Below the pieces are notes generated by a model. It was not told where the DNA came from. It did not search any database and saw nothing but the letters and a program-made list of their open reading frames with translations. DNA of 57,262 bases, taken from the IMG/VR virus record IMGVR_UViG_3300030519_000020, positions 1 to 57,262 of that record. One strand, 5' to 3'. Source of the stretch: a virus. This document shows, piece after piece, positions 42,701 through 50,177 of this stretch. Within the stretch, counting starts at the first letter, position 1. Every line of letters begins with the position of its first letter. The position numbers were made by a program, and so were the translations under genes.

Positions 42701-45265
42701 GGCATCCTGAACGGGGACGTAGACCCTACCGATGAGCAGATCAAAGCTGCTCAGAAACAGGTCCGCAGGAGCATCAAGGGCGTCCCCGCTCCACTCCAAG
42801 GCATCATTGACCGCGACCCTGAACGCGGGGCCATCCGGGTCGTGCTGCCCAAGGGCGAAGGGCTAGGGCCGGTGTTCGAGAAACTGGGGCGATTCTTTGG
42901 CAAGCAGGGCCCCCAGCGGCAAGGGCCGGTCCAGAAGGGGAGCGCCGTTGTTGCGCTAGCTAGGTCGCTGGACGCCAAGGGGATGCTGCAATTGCCCTAC
43001 GACCCGTCTAATAGGGTGATGCCCACAATCGCCAAATCGATGGTCACTGGTGATGTGCCTGCTCCCCTGAAGAACGGATCGGGTGCGAACCGTGACATAC
43101 CGGACATGGACACCCGAGCCAACCAGTTAGCTCACGGGCTCCGATCCCCGCACAAGATCATCGAGTCGATGTTCTCCCCTGGTGAAGGTCCGAACATTGA
43201 CCAGGAGTTTGTCTCGAACCACTACATCGTCCTTCAGAAAGCACTGACTGACTACGTGAATGGCGTCCATAAGCGGTATCAGATCCCTGACCATAGCGCC
43301 AGGATCGGGGCCGTTATGGACCCCTATCGGACTCAGATCCGCGACACTGAGCAGTGGTTGGTCCCGCTCATCAACACTCGCAAAGAGATGGAGACGATGC
43401 TTGACCAAGCCGAACGGCCAGGAACTTTGGCCAAGCGGCTTGAAGAATTTGACGAAGAAAACTCGGAGCGGATAGAAGAAGGCCGTAGCGCACTTCAGAA
43501 TCTCTACCGAGAGGCCAAGTTGAAGATCCAGGACTTGGCGCAGACGACCCCAGAGGTCCGCGTTGCCATGTATATGGAACCTCCCAAGAAGCGCCCGGCT
43601 TGGCTGGCTGATATCATCAAACCGAACGAGGTTGAAGCAGCGAAGGCGTTGCTCCGATTCACCAGCGAGGCCCGGGTTGCCGGTTCTCAGTTGGGTATCC
43701 CCATGCGCCAGGATGAATACATCACCCATCTATTCGCTCCGCAGGGGGCAAGCCGATTCACCAGGGACATGACCGGCGAGCAGGAACGCGTAGCGCGGGA
43801 CATCCTCGCCTTCCACCGTCGCCAGCCGGACAGCGTGAACCTGATGCCAAGCACTCATGCCGCGATGGCCTATTACGTCCCGACGATCAGTCGCAAGATC
43901 GCCACTCAACCCTTCCTGAACAAGTGGTATCAGGGCGGGAAGAATGTCTACCTGGACCAGAACGACTCCACCCACTATGCCCCCAATTTCGGCAAGTGGC
44001 TCCAGCAGCGCATCACTGAGATCGAACATCCGCCCCAGGAAACCGTGTGGGAGAAGGGATTTCAGGCGATCAAGAGCGCGGAGATTACAAAGGACATGGC
44101 GTTCAACCAGCGCGTCACGATCAAACACCTGGTCGGCAAGGTCACGGGCCTAGTTGCTTTGCACCACGCCTATCTGCTCCCGGCATCCAAGGATTTCGTG
44201 CTGCGCTTGGCCAGGAAGCCCGAGAACCTGCCGTTGGTCCGTAGCGCCTACGAGCGTATCACCGGCAAACCATTCGAGGTGGACAAGGACGCGAAGCTGG
44301 TCCAGGCGCTCACCACGAACCTGATATCTTCCCGACAGATTCGCAATGCGCTGATGGAAGATCCCCTGGTAGCTGAATACAACCAACCCATCCTGAACGC
44401 CTTCTTCGGGCGGTCAGTGCGCGGCATGGTCCAGCCGGTTCTGAACGTAGCGCAGAAGACCCGCAACATTCTGGGCCAGCCCCTGACGGCTGTGGAGGCG
44501 TTTGAGAACGAGTTGAACTTCCTGGCATCCGTCCACCAGGGGCAGAAGGCAAGGCTCACGCCAGAGGAAGACGTTCGCGGGGCTGTCCTAAACCTCCTGG
44601 ACTACTCGTTCCGGGGTGGGCATGACGCTTCCGCCTTCCTCAAGAGCCCTATGGGACGGATGACGGCGTTCTCCCAGACACCTACCAAGATGCTGGAGAA
44701 CTACGTTGACATCATCCGCAAGGGTTTCAACGGAGAACCGGACATCTACGGTTCGGCCGGTGGGGCTACCTTGATCCGTGCCATTGTGGCGGCGGGTGCC
44801 GTGTCTTGGCTCGGGGAACAATACGGCAAGAAGGCCGGGTTGAAACTCTGGAGGATGCTGCTCCATGTCCCGGTAGTGAACGAGGACTATGCATCGGATG
44901 CCCTTAGCTATGCTTACCACACTCTCATGGCGGATGCATCCAATGACCCGAAGCACAGGCGATCTGCGCTACTGGCCCACCGCCGGATGCAGGGCAACCA
45001 ACAGGGTGCGATGAACCTTTCCCCGGCCGGGGACATCCTGGAGGATCTGACCCGCCTCACCAATAATCCCAAGGCGTTCGTCAAGTCGTTCCCTGCCGTC
45101 AAGCAGATTGATTCAGAAGTGGGCAAGGTGCCCAAGGGCTACGAAGACACCTTGCACTATCTCTCCAATGCCCCAACCCCAGAGGCAGAGAAAAAGTGGG
45201 AACACATGCGGGAGCAAAAGGGCAAGGCCATGATGCGCAAAGACGAAAAGAGGAGCCGCCAGTGA
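39719..45265 (+). CDS. giant polyvalent virion protein with GNAT and ParB-like domains (1848 aa)
   Basis: Signs of an injected polyvalent protein: an Ala-rich hydrophobic stretch at residues about 85-115, a low-complexity linker (about 385-455), a GNAT-like acetyltransferase segment at about 480-545 with motif A 'VDPKSRRQGVAEQLY', a ParB/Srx-like domain at about 801-885 with 'VVVDGHHSLPGAIEDG' and 'KNIAEGDASGRDAQR', and a long helical C-terminal domain. Polyvalent proteins (Iyer, Burroughs and Aravind) are packed in the capsid and delivered with DNA to counter host defence. Linker residues 404-453 are encoded by DNA that also holds a second gene in another frame (40929-41075). Confidence 0.75.
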   Translation: MADNWEDQAVPIQPDAGWESQAVPVKAPTTQPVTPRPPAPQGTGTVSALSPEEYQKVESQAERAGTPLERAQGQGGSIKTLPRRAQEAAAYGVGASLAAAAGLPAGILHYSALPAYALGLTKTGDAINKVADAITPSSAQTELAKQAPKTPEGKVIAAGTKFATDVITLGAGGKVVANTGKIPKWAIPSYFAVQTAGNSASMAHASGKDASQPIRTTVGATSEAALAYLAGMTIGRTVPGPEFSNPLATAGAQVAGAGGVGAALQTGQNLVAKGTYDPDRPLMANVWESAAMFGAASLANTLSQTSNQRATMLEHPQGPEAYMKDFKTAMDSADAAHEEGHLKNAPYQGMKRAYSRSQAVYNQLMKTAAGKEAQAKAAAAEEFPTVKQLFPEGKGPTPEQEVQDALQEQGPAETVPREGSEGGNIPKGREGVGQGQQGEETPREKEEAQKEVAKPPVKIVDQTSYKGVRQGSLMGPDDEMMVAKDAKGNDIGKLWVTKKPDGFEVRKVEVDPKSRRQGVAEQLYVEAHNRYGAYKGATDQTPDGKAMNTRLRETHPEIFETTPKASEDTMDIKAEFDKPFPDFDKKGDDYGYPENLKDAHDTAHLMAPEELDKSIEDLKAFEANQVDATAIPEATKGKLKEAINKGDMARYDRILEHTDMSTEDDARLGLAYFPGNPLTLEDAIKLRREMGNDYASDATDTELKRSIGAHVFAHVSGSVGSDPATTYAIVNDLKEYIKRGGDLNSLKSDLIAQARGRHLDPEQAEVMINKFSENLGKVGISITPQERVDLASLEKKGDAYMVPPDQIATDPERLQFRDTKEPDPGLVKKDGDYLGWVDESGKLVVVDGHHSLPGAIEDGKDIPVRMIEAKDSETARAIGAMKNIAEGDASGRDAQRLFEETGITPEEVKAAGIKVKTPKIEAKDEVPLPKEPLYRPLDETERKDVLAQVKDALPEAKPAKYAPKVSQESTAKRREMVKAIEPDPMVRAKMYRISGILNGDVDPTDEQIKAAQKQVRRSIKGVPAPLQGIIDRDPERGAIRVVLPKGEGLGPVFEKLGRFFGKQGPQRQGPVQKGSAVVALARSLDAKGMLQLPYDPSNRVMPTIAKSMVTGDVPAPLKNGSGANRDIPDMDTRANQLAHGLRSPHKIIESMFSPGEGPNIDQEFVSNHYIVLQKALTDYVNGVHKRYQIPDHSARIGAVMDPYRTQIRDTEQWLVPLINTRKEMETMLDQAERPGTLAKRLEEFDEENSERIEEGRSALQNLYREAKLKIQDLAQTTPEVRVAMYMEPPKKRPAWLADIIKPNEVEAAKALLRFTSEARVAGSQLGIPMRQDEYITHLFAPQGASRFTRDMTGEQERVARDILAFHRRQPDSVNLMPSTHAAMAYYVPTISRKIATQPFLNKWYQGGKNVYLDQNDSTHYAPNFGKWLQQRITEIEHPPQETVWEKGFQAIKSAEITKDMAFNQRVTIKHLVGKVTGLVALHHAYLLPASKDFVLRLARKPENLPLVRSAYERITGKPFEVDKDAKLVQALTTNLISSRQIRNALMEDPLVAEYNQPILNAFFGRSVRGMVQPVLNVAQKTRNILGQPLTAVEAFENELNFLASVHQGQKARLTPEEDVRGAVLNLLDYSFRGGHDASAFLKSPMGRMTAFSQTPTKMLENYVDIIRKGFNGEPDIYGSAGGATLIRAIVAAGAVSWLGEQYGKKAGLKLWRMLLHVPVVNEDYASDALSYAYHTLMADASNDPKHRRSALLAHRRMQGNQQGAMNLSPAGDILEDLTRLTNNPKAFVKSFPAVKQIDSEVGKVPKGYEDTLHYLSNAPTPEAEKKWEHMREQKGKAMMRKDEKRSRQ
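40929..41075 (+). CDS. nested overlapping gene in the +1 frame (48 aa)
   Basis: ATG 40929 has a perfect AGGAGG at 40917-40922, 6 bases upstream. The product begins MPYKSKAQQRLFHAKEARGG, continues 'ISPKVVKEWDKASKGKKLPE' and ends in lysine-rich basic residues. This strongly resembles a recurrent ~50-residue phage protein beginning 'MP-(Y/F)-x-S-x-A-Q-x-R'. The host frame in the same stretch is low-complexity (Q/E/G/R-rich), as expected when one frame is overprinted. Function of the family is unknown; it is basic and probably binds nucleic acid or protein. Confidence 0.75.
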   Translation: MPYKSKAQQRLFHAKEARGGISPKVVKEWDKASKGKKLPEKKKKPKKR

Positions 45266-45450
45266 CCTGGACATCGTTCGCAGATTCCCCCCATGTTCCA
45301 CGGGCCGGGCTCTACCAATTGGCTATCCTTTCTGAAAACGGGGAAATTATCCCTGACCCTCGCCAGTTCTCTCTTGGTACGGGGTATTCAGTCCGATCCG
45401 TCCCCACCTTTTCAGCCTTCACCCACTGGCAACCGTGGTTTGACGAATAG
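45262..45450 (+). CDS. small protein (62 aa)
   Basis: GTG 45262 overlaps the giant protein's stop, with GAGGAG 7 bases upstream. Sequence (M)TWTSFADSPHVPRAGLYQLA ends 'FTHWQPWFDE', aromatic. Unknown; probably a virion accessory. Confidence 0.55.
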   Translation: MTWTSFADSPHVPRAGLYQLAILSENGEIIPDPRQFSLGTGYSVRSVPTFSAFTHWQPWFDE

Positions 45451-45461
45451 CGAGGTCCGAC

Positions 45462-45767
45462 ATGCTCAGAGCGTTGACCCTTTCCGTAGTCGCCGTGATC
45501 GGTCACGCTCAGCAGCCAGACCAAGCGCAGAAGGCCCTGGACCAGATTTGCGCCACCATCGACCAAGCCATCTCTCTGGCCAAACAGCACGGGGATAGCG
45601 CGGTCATTGTGCAGATGGAAGACCCGCAATACGAGGGAGGTTTCAGCGACGGGTTCAAGGCGCTTGTGATCCTGCTCTGCCGGCGCTTTACATCTGAGGG
45701 TTACCAGATCGGCATCACCACAACCGGTCCCAAGGTCCAGATCCGAATATCCTGGACGGATGTGTAG
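45462..45767 (+). CDS. last gene of the rightward unit, hypothetical (101 aa)
   Basis: Starts MLRALTLSVVAVIGHAQQPD, a possible signal or membrane segment, then mixed alpha/beta with 'SDGFKALVILLCRRF'. Unknown. The convergence hairpin follows after ten bases. Confidence 0.55.
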   Translation: MLRALTLSVVAVIGHAQQPDQAQKALDQICATIDQAISLAKQHGDSAVIVQMEDPQYEGGFSDGFKALVILLCRRFTSEGYQIGITTTGPKVQIRISWTDV

Positions 45768-45776
45768 ACAAGAAAA

Positions 45777-45798
45777 CGGGCCTCCAGATGGAGGCCCG
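45777..45798 (-). terminator. strong hairpin at the convergence of the two units
   Basis: CGGGCCTCC-AGAT-GGAGGCCCG, nine perfect pairs. On the minus strand the stem is followed by TTTTCTTG, a classical terminator for the leftward unit. The plus side lacks a good T run, so rightward termination would be weaker. Confidence 0.75.
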
Positions 45799-45826
45799 CC
45801 CTTCGTCTATGTTTAGGAGGGATCGC

Positions 45827-46249
45827 CTAAGCCGAAGTAGCACTGTCCGCCGAGGCAGCGGAAGTGGTTGTAGCGGCCGCAATCTTCGCGGCGATGGTAG
45901 TGGTGCTCGTGGACGCGGCGAGTGCGGCAGCAGCAGCGGTAGCGGCGGCATCAGCCTTGACCCTGGCGGCAACAGCAGCGGCCAGTTCGGTCTTCCAGCC
46001 AGAGATCAGGCTGGAAACCTCGTCCCACCCGATTTCAGCGACCGCCTTGACATCCGCTTCGACGACCTTGGCATTTGCATTGACGGCCGTTTCGACCTTG
46101 GTGATATCGGTCTTCGCAGCGGCCTCGAACTTGGCCAGGTCAGCCTTGATGTTCTTCCGATCAATGATCAGCCAGACGATCAGGGCAACGATCAGCGCCG
46201 TGACGAATCCGGGGATCTGAGAAGATGCGGTTTGGACGATGGGTTCCAT
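45827..46249 (-). CDS. membrane-anchored Ala-rich helical protein (140 aa)
   Basis: ATG 46249 after GGAGG. Membrane helix at about residues 14-32 ('GFVTALIVALIVWLII'), then charged helix and an Ala/Thr-rich coiled end ('AAATAAAAALAASTSTTT'). It has its own promoter (46390-46418). It could be an extra holin- or spanin-type lysis protein or a membrane scaffold. Not recognised. Confidence 0.55.
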   Translation of the reverse strand: MEPIVQTASSQIPGFVTALIVALIVWLIIDRKNIKADLAKFEAAAKTDITKVETAVNANAKVVEADVKAVAEIGWDEVSSLISGWKTELAAAVAARVKADAAATAAAAALAASTSTTTIAAKIAAATTTSAASADSATSA

Positions 46250-46304
46250 GTGTTCCTCCATGGGGATGATCCCCGGATGTATTGTAGCGCATTTGGGGAG
46301 ATAA

Positions 46305-46340
46305 CCCCTGAACCTCACACTGTCAGGGGCCGCTTAGCGG
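46305..46340 (-). promoter_or_regulatory. stacked hairpins in the leader of the 46249 gene
   Basis: CCCCTGA/TCAGGGG (46305-46329) overlaps or abuts CCGC-TTA-GCGG (46330-46340); GGGGAT-G-ATCCCC (46262-46274) lies just upstream of the ribosome site. Three stems in ~130 bases of leader suggest RNA-level control or a small RNA. Confidence 0.45.
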
Positions 46341-46389
46341 GGCTAAACTGGAGAGGTTGATCCCAGGCGAACCATCCTGTCCTGCCCTG

Positions 46390-46418
46390 AATATACTCTC
46401 ACAGGCTGGCATGGTCAA
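46390..46418 (-). promoter_or_regulatory. sigma70-type promoter for the 46249 gene
   Basis: TTGACC (46418-46413), 17 bases, TATATT (46395-46390) on the minus strand. One mismatch in each hexamer and ideal spacing. Transcription would start near 46383. Confidence 0.65.
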
Positions 46419-46448
46419 TATTTGGCTGAATTATTTTCTGGTTTTAGT

Positions 46449-46497
46449 GGAGCCGCCGGGGTTGGTTTGAACCCCCGACCTGGTCCTTCCCTTGGAC
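46449..46497 (-). other. tRNA-like fragment (D-arm plus T-arm plus 3' acceptor-like end)
   Basis: The minus strand reads GTCC-AAGGGAA-GGAC, like the D-arm of the element at 226-302, then CGGGG-GTTCAAACCAA-CCCCG resembling a T-arm with an enlarged loop, then GGCGGCTCC-ACT like a tRNA or tmRNA 3' end. There is no anticodon arm and no matching 5' acceptor. It may be a tRNA relic or an old attachment site. Confidence 0.4.
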
Positions 46498-46501
46498 ATG
46501 T

Positions 46502-46693
46502 TCAGTTGACGCGGCGCTTCGCCCACTGGGCGAAGGTGTCCTTGAAGACCAGATTGGTGATCCCACATCTCGAAACGCGACCGGCGACCACCTCGTATTT
46601 TAGTTCCGAAGTGAACAGGGACTTAATGACCTTGCGCCGCTCTCCGGTCTGGCCTTCGTAGATGCCATCGAGTTCAATTTCATCGCGCTTCAT
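46502..46693 (-). CDS. hypothetical small protein (63 aa)
   Basis: ATG 46693 behind GGAGG. MKRDEIELDGIYEGQTGERR and 'VIKSLFTSELKYEVVAG' suggest a small beta-barrel domain. Unknown. Last gene before the tRNA-like fragment. Confidence 0.6.
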   Translation of the reverse strand: MKRDEIELDGIYEGQTGERRKVIKSLFTSELKYEVVAGRVSRCGITNLVFKDTFAQWAKRRVN

Positions 46694-46715
46694 CGGGCCT
46701 CCTTGTCCTTGGCGT

Positions 46716-47483
46716 TCACAGCAGTAGGTGGAGTAGAACCCCAAACGCGGTTCCCGCAGCAGCCCCGATAGCCCCCCAGGTGATGCGCTGTTTCTTGGCG
46801 TCCTTGATCTGCGCCTTGTCTGCGGCGATCACGATGTCCTTCTGCGCCCCAGCCTGTTCGCAGTCGGATTCGGCGGCCTTGGAATCAGTCAGAGCCGTGT
46901 CCAGAGAGTCGCCCCGCTTGGTCTGGTCGGTAACAGCCGTGGTCAGGTCGGATTCCTTCTGTTCGTGCAGGGTAACTTCCTGGCCCAGCGCATCGATTCG
47001 GGTCAGCGCTTCGGGATACTGCTTACCGTCCTGGATGAGCCCGAGCATGGACGGGGCCATCGTCAGCGGCCATCCCATCGTCGCCCCTATCTCACTGGGC
47101 GGGAACCCCTCGGTGGTGAAGTCTGCGGCAAGACTCTGGGCATCGGTTGGCAGACTGGACGGGTTGGTCACAGGTTTCTGCGCTCCCATCGCTGCGATCT
47201 TGGCCTTGAGTGTGGCGATAGTGGCGTCTTTGGCATGGGACAGGGCCAGGAAGTTCTCCGCGTCGGATTTGTAGCCATCAGCATCGGATTTGGCGATATC
47301 CCGGTCCTTGTCGGCGGAAACCTTCTGCGCCTCGAACTGAGCCGCCTTCTGCGTGGCAAGGGCGGCGATACCGGCCTGCTTCGCAGCGTCCACGGAGGCG
47401 TCGTGGCCTCGCACCAGCGCCCACATCAAGAGCAGGGCAAACACCCCGGCGATGACAGCGATTATCTTTTCACGACTTGTCAT
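46716..47483 (-). CDS. spanin-like membrane/coiled-coil protein (255 aa)
   Basis: N-terminal membrane helix ('IAVIAGVFALLLMWALV'), then long charged helix ('FEAQKVSADKDRDIAKSDAD'), a less regular middle, another helix and a C-terminal hydrophobic segment ('WGAIGAAAGTAFGVLLHLLL'). Rz-type spanins have an inner-membrane anchor and a periplasmic coiled coil that disrupts the outer membrane at lysis. The second membrane segment is unusual. It follows the transglycosylase, in the usual order of lysis genes. Confidence 0.55.
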   Translation of the reverse strand: MTSREKIIAVIAGVFALLLMWALVRGHDASVDAAKQAGIAALATQKAAQFEAQKVSADKDRDIAKSDADGYKSDAENFLALSHAKDATIATLKAKIAAMGAQKPVTNPSSLPTDAQSLAADFTTEGFPPSEIGATMGWPLTMAPSMLGLIQDGKQYPEALTRIDALGQEVTLHEQKESDLTTAVTDQTKRGDSLDTALTDSKAAESDCEQAGAQKDIVIAADKAQIKDAKKQRITWGAIGAAAGTAFGVLLHLLL

Positions 47484-47694
47484 GATGGTCCTCCAGTTCT
47501 GGCAACCTGTTCACATACCCACAGTAGCTGCACCATCCTTGCCGGATTCCTTCCGCCTTTTGGATACCGCCATCTGCGGCTGGGCTCACATTGAACACCC
47601 TATCCTCCTTGCAGTTCCAGCAGCGGTGAAGGATTTGGGGTTCCCCATGGTTCTTCTGGACGCGAGGGTCCGGCTCCTTTAGTCTGTGGATCAA
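47470..47694 (-). CDS. zinc-ribbon protein in the lysis cluster (74 aa)
   Basis: TTG 47694 overlaps the previous stop (TTGA). 'CWNCKEDRVFNVSP' and 'GWCSYCGYVNRLPE' make a two-knuckle ribbon. Unusual place for such a protein; role unknown. Confidence 0.6.
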   Translation of the reverse strand: MIHRLKEPDPRVQKNHGEPQILHRCWNCKEDRVFNVSPAADGGIQKAEGIRQGWCSYCGYVNRLPELEDHHDKS

Positions 47695-48236
47695 GGTCGG
47701 CCCCCCAGTGCGCGGATCCGCGCTCTGTTCGTTCTGTTATGGATGATATAGCTCTGGGATTCCGCCGGGCAATAGCGGATCCAGGCATTCGCCCCGGGTT
47801 CCCCCAGAGCCGACACCCGACGCTGGACCTTGAGGACGTTTCCGAGCCCCCAGTTGAACGAAACCAAGGCTGGGTCAAGTTGCCCCCCTACCCTGGGCTC
47901 CAACCAGTTCATGTAGTTGCACCCGCCCTGGATGGCCGGGCTCGGGTCGAACGGATCGGCCCCCTTCGGCACCCACCCGTTGCGCTGGTAGTCGCTCCAT
48001 GTCCCTGGCATCGCCTGCATCAACCCCTTGGCTCCGGCTGAGGACCTAGCCATGGGGTCGAAACCAGACTCCGCCTGGGCCTGTGCCGCTCTGTCCACCC
48101 AGCGAATTCCGGAGAACTTCATGAACATGGATTGGAACGGCACGATCTCCCCAGGCCCAGGCTTGGTCGGAGCGGCAACCAGCACCGCTCCGACCGAAAG
48201 CGCAGCCAGCATCAGATACCGGATCACCGGAGGCAA
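47691..48236 (-). CDS. lytic transglycosylase / endolysin (181 aa)
   Basis: SLT-type lysozyme fold: 'AQAESGFDPMARSSAGAKGL' includes the catalytic Glu (residue ~56), then 'MQAMPGTWSDYQRNGW', 'DPFDPSPAIQGGCNYMNWL' and 'SFNWGLGNVLK'. It cuts the glycan strands of peptidoglycan. N-terminal hydrophobic segment (LMLAALSVGAVLVAA) looks like a signal or anchor, so export may not need the holin. Confidence 0.8.
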   Translation of the reverse strand: MPPVIRYLMLAALSVGAVLVAAPTKPGPGEIVPFQSMFMKFSGIRWVDRAAQAQAESGFDPMARSSAGAKGLMQAMPGTWSDYQRNGWVPKGADPFDPSPAIQGGCNYMNWLEPRVGGQLDPALVSFNWGLGNVLKVQRRVSALGEPGANAWIRYCPAESQSYIIHNRTNRARIRALGGRP

Positions 48237-48643
48237 CCACTGAGCAGGCCGCCAATGCAGGCCAACATGAGGAGGGCCAGTATGAACCCTCCATTTGAAG
48301 TCTTGTAGCCGTGCATGTTAGCCCCGTCCGTGTCGTTCGCCTTCCATACCACCAGGGAACGCCCGATGGCTGTCTTGGTAAACACGTGATACAAGGTCAG
48401 CGCGGAATAGAACCCGATGGCCATGATCGCAGCGGCCAGTACCAGCCTGACCAGGACCAGCCTCGCCTGGAGCACGGCGTCCCACCACGCGGAGTCGGTC
48501 CCGACTGTTGTTCTGGCGGCATCTGCGGCCAGGGCCACGATGAGCAGAACAGCGGCCCCGGCAATGGACCCGGCCCATCGGGTTACGGACTTACGCTCGG
48601 CAAGGTCCATCGTGTGCGCAGCGTTAAACAGTTTGCTCAGCAT
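48224..48643 (-). CDS. holin candidate with several membrane helices (139 aa)
   Basis: ATG 48643 after AAGGAGA. Hydrophobic helices at about residues 24-43, 62-86 and 117-138, the last ending 'MLACIGGLLSGCLR'. Directly precedes and overlaps the transglycosylase, as holins do. Alternative: unrelated membrane protein. Confidence 0.6.
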   Translation of the reverse strand: MLSKLFNAAHTMDLAERKSVTRWAGSIAGAAVLLIVALAADAARTTVGTDSAWWDAVLQARLVLVRLVLAAAIMAIGFYSALTLYHVFTKTAIGRSLVVWKANDTDGANMHGYKTSNGGFILALLMLACIGGLLSGCLR

Positions 48644-48653
48644 GTGTTTCTCC

Positions 48654-48965
48654 TTATCGGTCAGTGCGGACTTCGGCGTCCGGGTTGGCAATGCAGGCAT
48701 CGAGTAGACGCTCCAGCCAGGGCAGGAAGTTCTCGTAGGTTCCCCAGCCATTCGGGGAGTTCATGGCTTTGAACCGCTTGGGGGTTGCCTCCATCTTGGC
48801 GATGCCTTTAGTAAGAGGTTCGACCAACTGGCTGGCGAGGGTAAACCCATTTTCGGGGGCTCTCCACAGGCAATCGTAGATTCCGGCGGCTTTTGCCATG
48901 GTCCCGAGGTTGTGTGTGATGTTCGCCTCGTAGACTCGGGTGTAGAGATCGATGTCTAGGCTCAT
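48654..48965 (-). CDS. hypothetical phage protein (103 aa)
   Basis: MSLDIDLYTRVYEANITHNL followed by 'GTMAKAAGIYDCLWRAPE' and 'NSPNGWGTYENFLPWLERLL'. This pattern matches a small protein I recall from many phages; its function is unknown. Starts three bases after the previous stop. Confidence 0.65.
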   Translation of the reverse strand: MSLDIDLYTRVYEANITHNLGTMAKAAGIYDCLWRAPENGFTLASQLVEPLTKGIAKMEATPKRFKAMNSPNGWGTYENFLPWLERLLDACIANPDAEVRTDR

Positions 48966-48966
48966 A

Positions 48967-49299
48967 TCACACCCCCGGGGGGAGGATGAGCCGTTTGGCC
49001 GGCGGGAGTGCCAGCCCGTGGCCGTTCTTTTTGAGCATGACGCTGGCATGGTGCTGCATGAGCGTGACAACCTGCCAGCAGGCCACATGGAATTGCATGC
49101 ATGGGGTCTGCCCATCCACCGGGCGGGCATGGGGCACGGGGACGCGCACGGTCGGCAGCGGGGCCCGGGTGCCACAGGTTGGGCACGGCATCCCGGCCTG
49201 ATCGAAGTCGGGAAAGATCGGGCTCGGGTATTTCACTTCAAATCGGACCTGGTTCCCAGGTTCGGGTTGTTTGGTGTTCAGCGGTTCGGGTTCACTCAT
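48967..49299 (-). CDS. zinc-knuckle protein (110 aa)
   Basis: ATG 49299 overlaps the previous gene's end. 'CPTCGTRAPLP' then 'CMQFHVACWQ' gives a probable metal site; the rest is Pro-rich. Unknown function. Confidence 0.6.
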   Translation of the reverse strand: MSEPEPLNTKQPEPGNQVRFEVKYPSPIFPDFDQAGMPCPTCGTRAPLPTVRVPVPHARPVDGQTPCMQFHVACWQVVTLMQHHASVMLKKNGHGLALPPAKRLILPPGV

Positions 49300-49417
49300 C
49301 GTCTTCTCCGTCTGCGGTCTGGTTGGCTTCGTCGCTCACGTCTATGATGCGCTCGCAGCCACCCAGCTCATCATCGTCATCCCAATCCCCGGGAAGGTAT
49401 TCAGGGGGCGTTGGCAT
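49292..49417 (-). CDS. small acidic protein (41 aa)
   Basis: ATG 49417 with GGAGG upstream. MPTPPEYLPGDWDDDDELGG and an acidic end; pI very low, like DNA mimics or Ocr-type inhibitors, though too short to say. Confidence 0.55.
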   Translation of the reverse strand: MPTPPEYLPGDWDDDDELGGCERIIDVSDEANQTADGEDDE

Positions 49418-49598
49418 CGGGGACCTCCACCATAGCAGCCGCTTTGACACGCTTCAGAGACTCCTGGAGTTGGTGGGGCGTCCGCGCTTTGAACGGGATG
49501 CCGAACAGGGCCGCCCAGTTGGCATACTCCTGGACCGAGTTGGGCGGGGCCGGAGCGGTGAACGTTCCGGAAACGATCAGGTCGCGGGTTCTGGTCAC
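49401..49598 (-). CDS. small protein after SSB (65 aa)
   Basis: GTG 49598 after GAGGAG. 'NSVQEYANWAALFGIPFKAR' and 'HQLQESLKRVKAAAMVEV'. Starts 11 bases after the SSB stop. Unknown. Confidence 0.55.
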   Translation of the reverse strand: MTRTRDLIVSGTFTAPAPPNSVQEYANWAALFGIPFKARTPHQLQESLKRVKAAAMVEVPDANAP

Positions 49599-49608
49599 GT
49601 AGGACTCC

Positions 49609-49992
49609 TCAAAAGGGAATGTCGTCTTCTTCGTAGCCACCGGCCTGGGGTGCCGGGGATGGCCTCGGGGTCGCATCCTCTCGGGGTCCGATCATCTTGA
49701 AGTCGTCCACGTCAAGGTCGTTGGCCTGTCGTTTCACTCCGTCCTTCTCGTATTCGCGCAGGTTCAGGGAGCCGACCACCTGGATCTGCTTGCCTTTGGC
49801 CAGCAACTTCTCTGCCCGCTCGGCAGACTTTCCGAAGATGGTGCAGCTAAACCACATGGTCGTTTTTTTGTCACCCCAGCCGTGGTCCACGGCGAGCGAG
49901 AACTTGCATAGAACAGTCCCAGTGGGAGTGACCTTCAGTTCGGGGTCTCTCCCAACCCGGCCAGTGCAGTGGTAGCAGTTGTTAACGTCCAA
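49609..49992 (-). CDS. ssb: single-stranded DNA-binding protein
   Basis: TTG 49992 with AAGGAGG 6 bases upstream. OB-fold motifs: 'CTGRVGRDPELKVTPTGT', 'FSLAVDHGWGDKKTTMWFSC' and 'IQVVGSLNLREYEKDGVKRQ'; acidic C-terminal tip EEDDIPF as in bacterial SSB, the site for partner proteins. 127 residues, a bit shorter than E. coli SSB. Works with the Rad52-like protein and the helicase loader. Confidence 0.9.
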   Translation of the reverse strand: MDVNNCYHCTGRVGRDPELKVTPTGTVLCKFSLAVDHGWGDKKTTMWFSCTIFGKSAERAEKLLAKGKQIQVVGSLNLREYEKDGVKRQANDLDVDDFKMIGPREDATPRPSPAPQAGGYEEDDIPF

Positions 49993-50155
49993 CGGATTCC
50001 TCCTTGTGTTGTGGTTTCGGGGCCTTGATCCATGATGGAAGTGGCCCCGTCTTCTGCGCTTTGATGGCGTCTTGCACTTTCGCCGCTATCTCCCTGAGCT
50101 TGGCGGGGGAGAACGGGTCGTCCAGATCGAGGTCATCGTTGTAGTCGGTGGTCAT
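49982..50155 (-). CDS. small helical protein (57 aa)
   Basis: ATG 50155 behind AGGA. MTTDYNDDLDLDDPFSPAKL then a basic C-terminus. Overlaps the SSB start. Unknown. Confidence 0.55.
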   Translation of the reverse strand: MTTDYNDDLDLDDPFSPAKLREIAAKVQDAIKAQKTGPLPSWIKAPKPQHKEESVGR

Positions 50156-50177
50156 TAGTTGGCGATCCTGGACAACT

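Noticed and set aside
46430-46520. Complete tRNA in the 46.4 kb gap
   Set aside because: No anticodon arm and no 5' acceptor partner; only a fragment is present.
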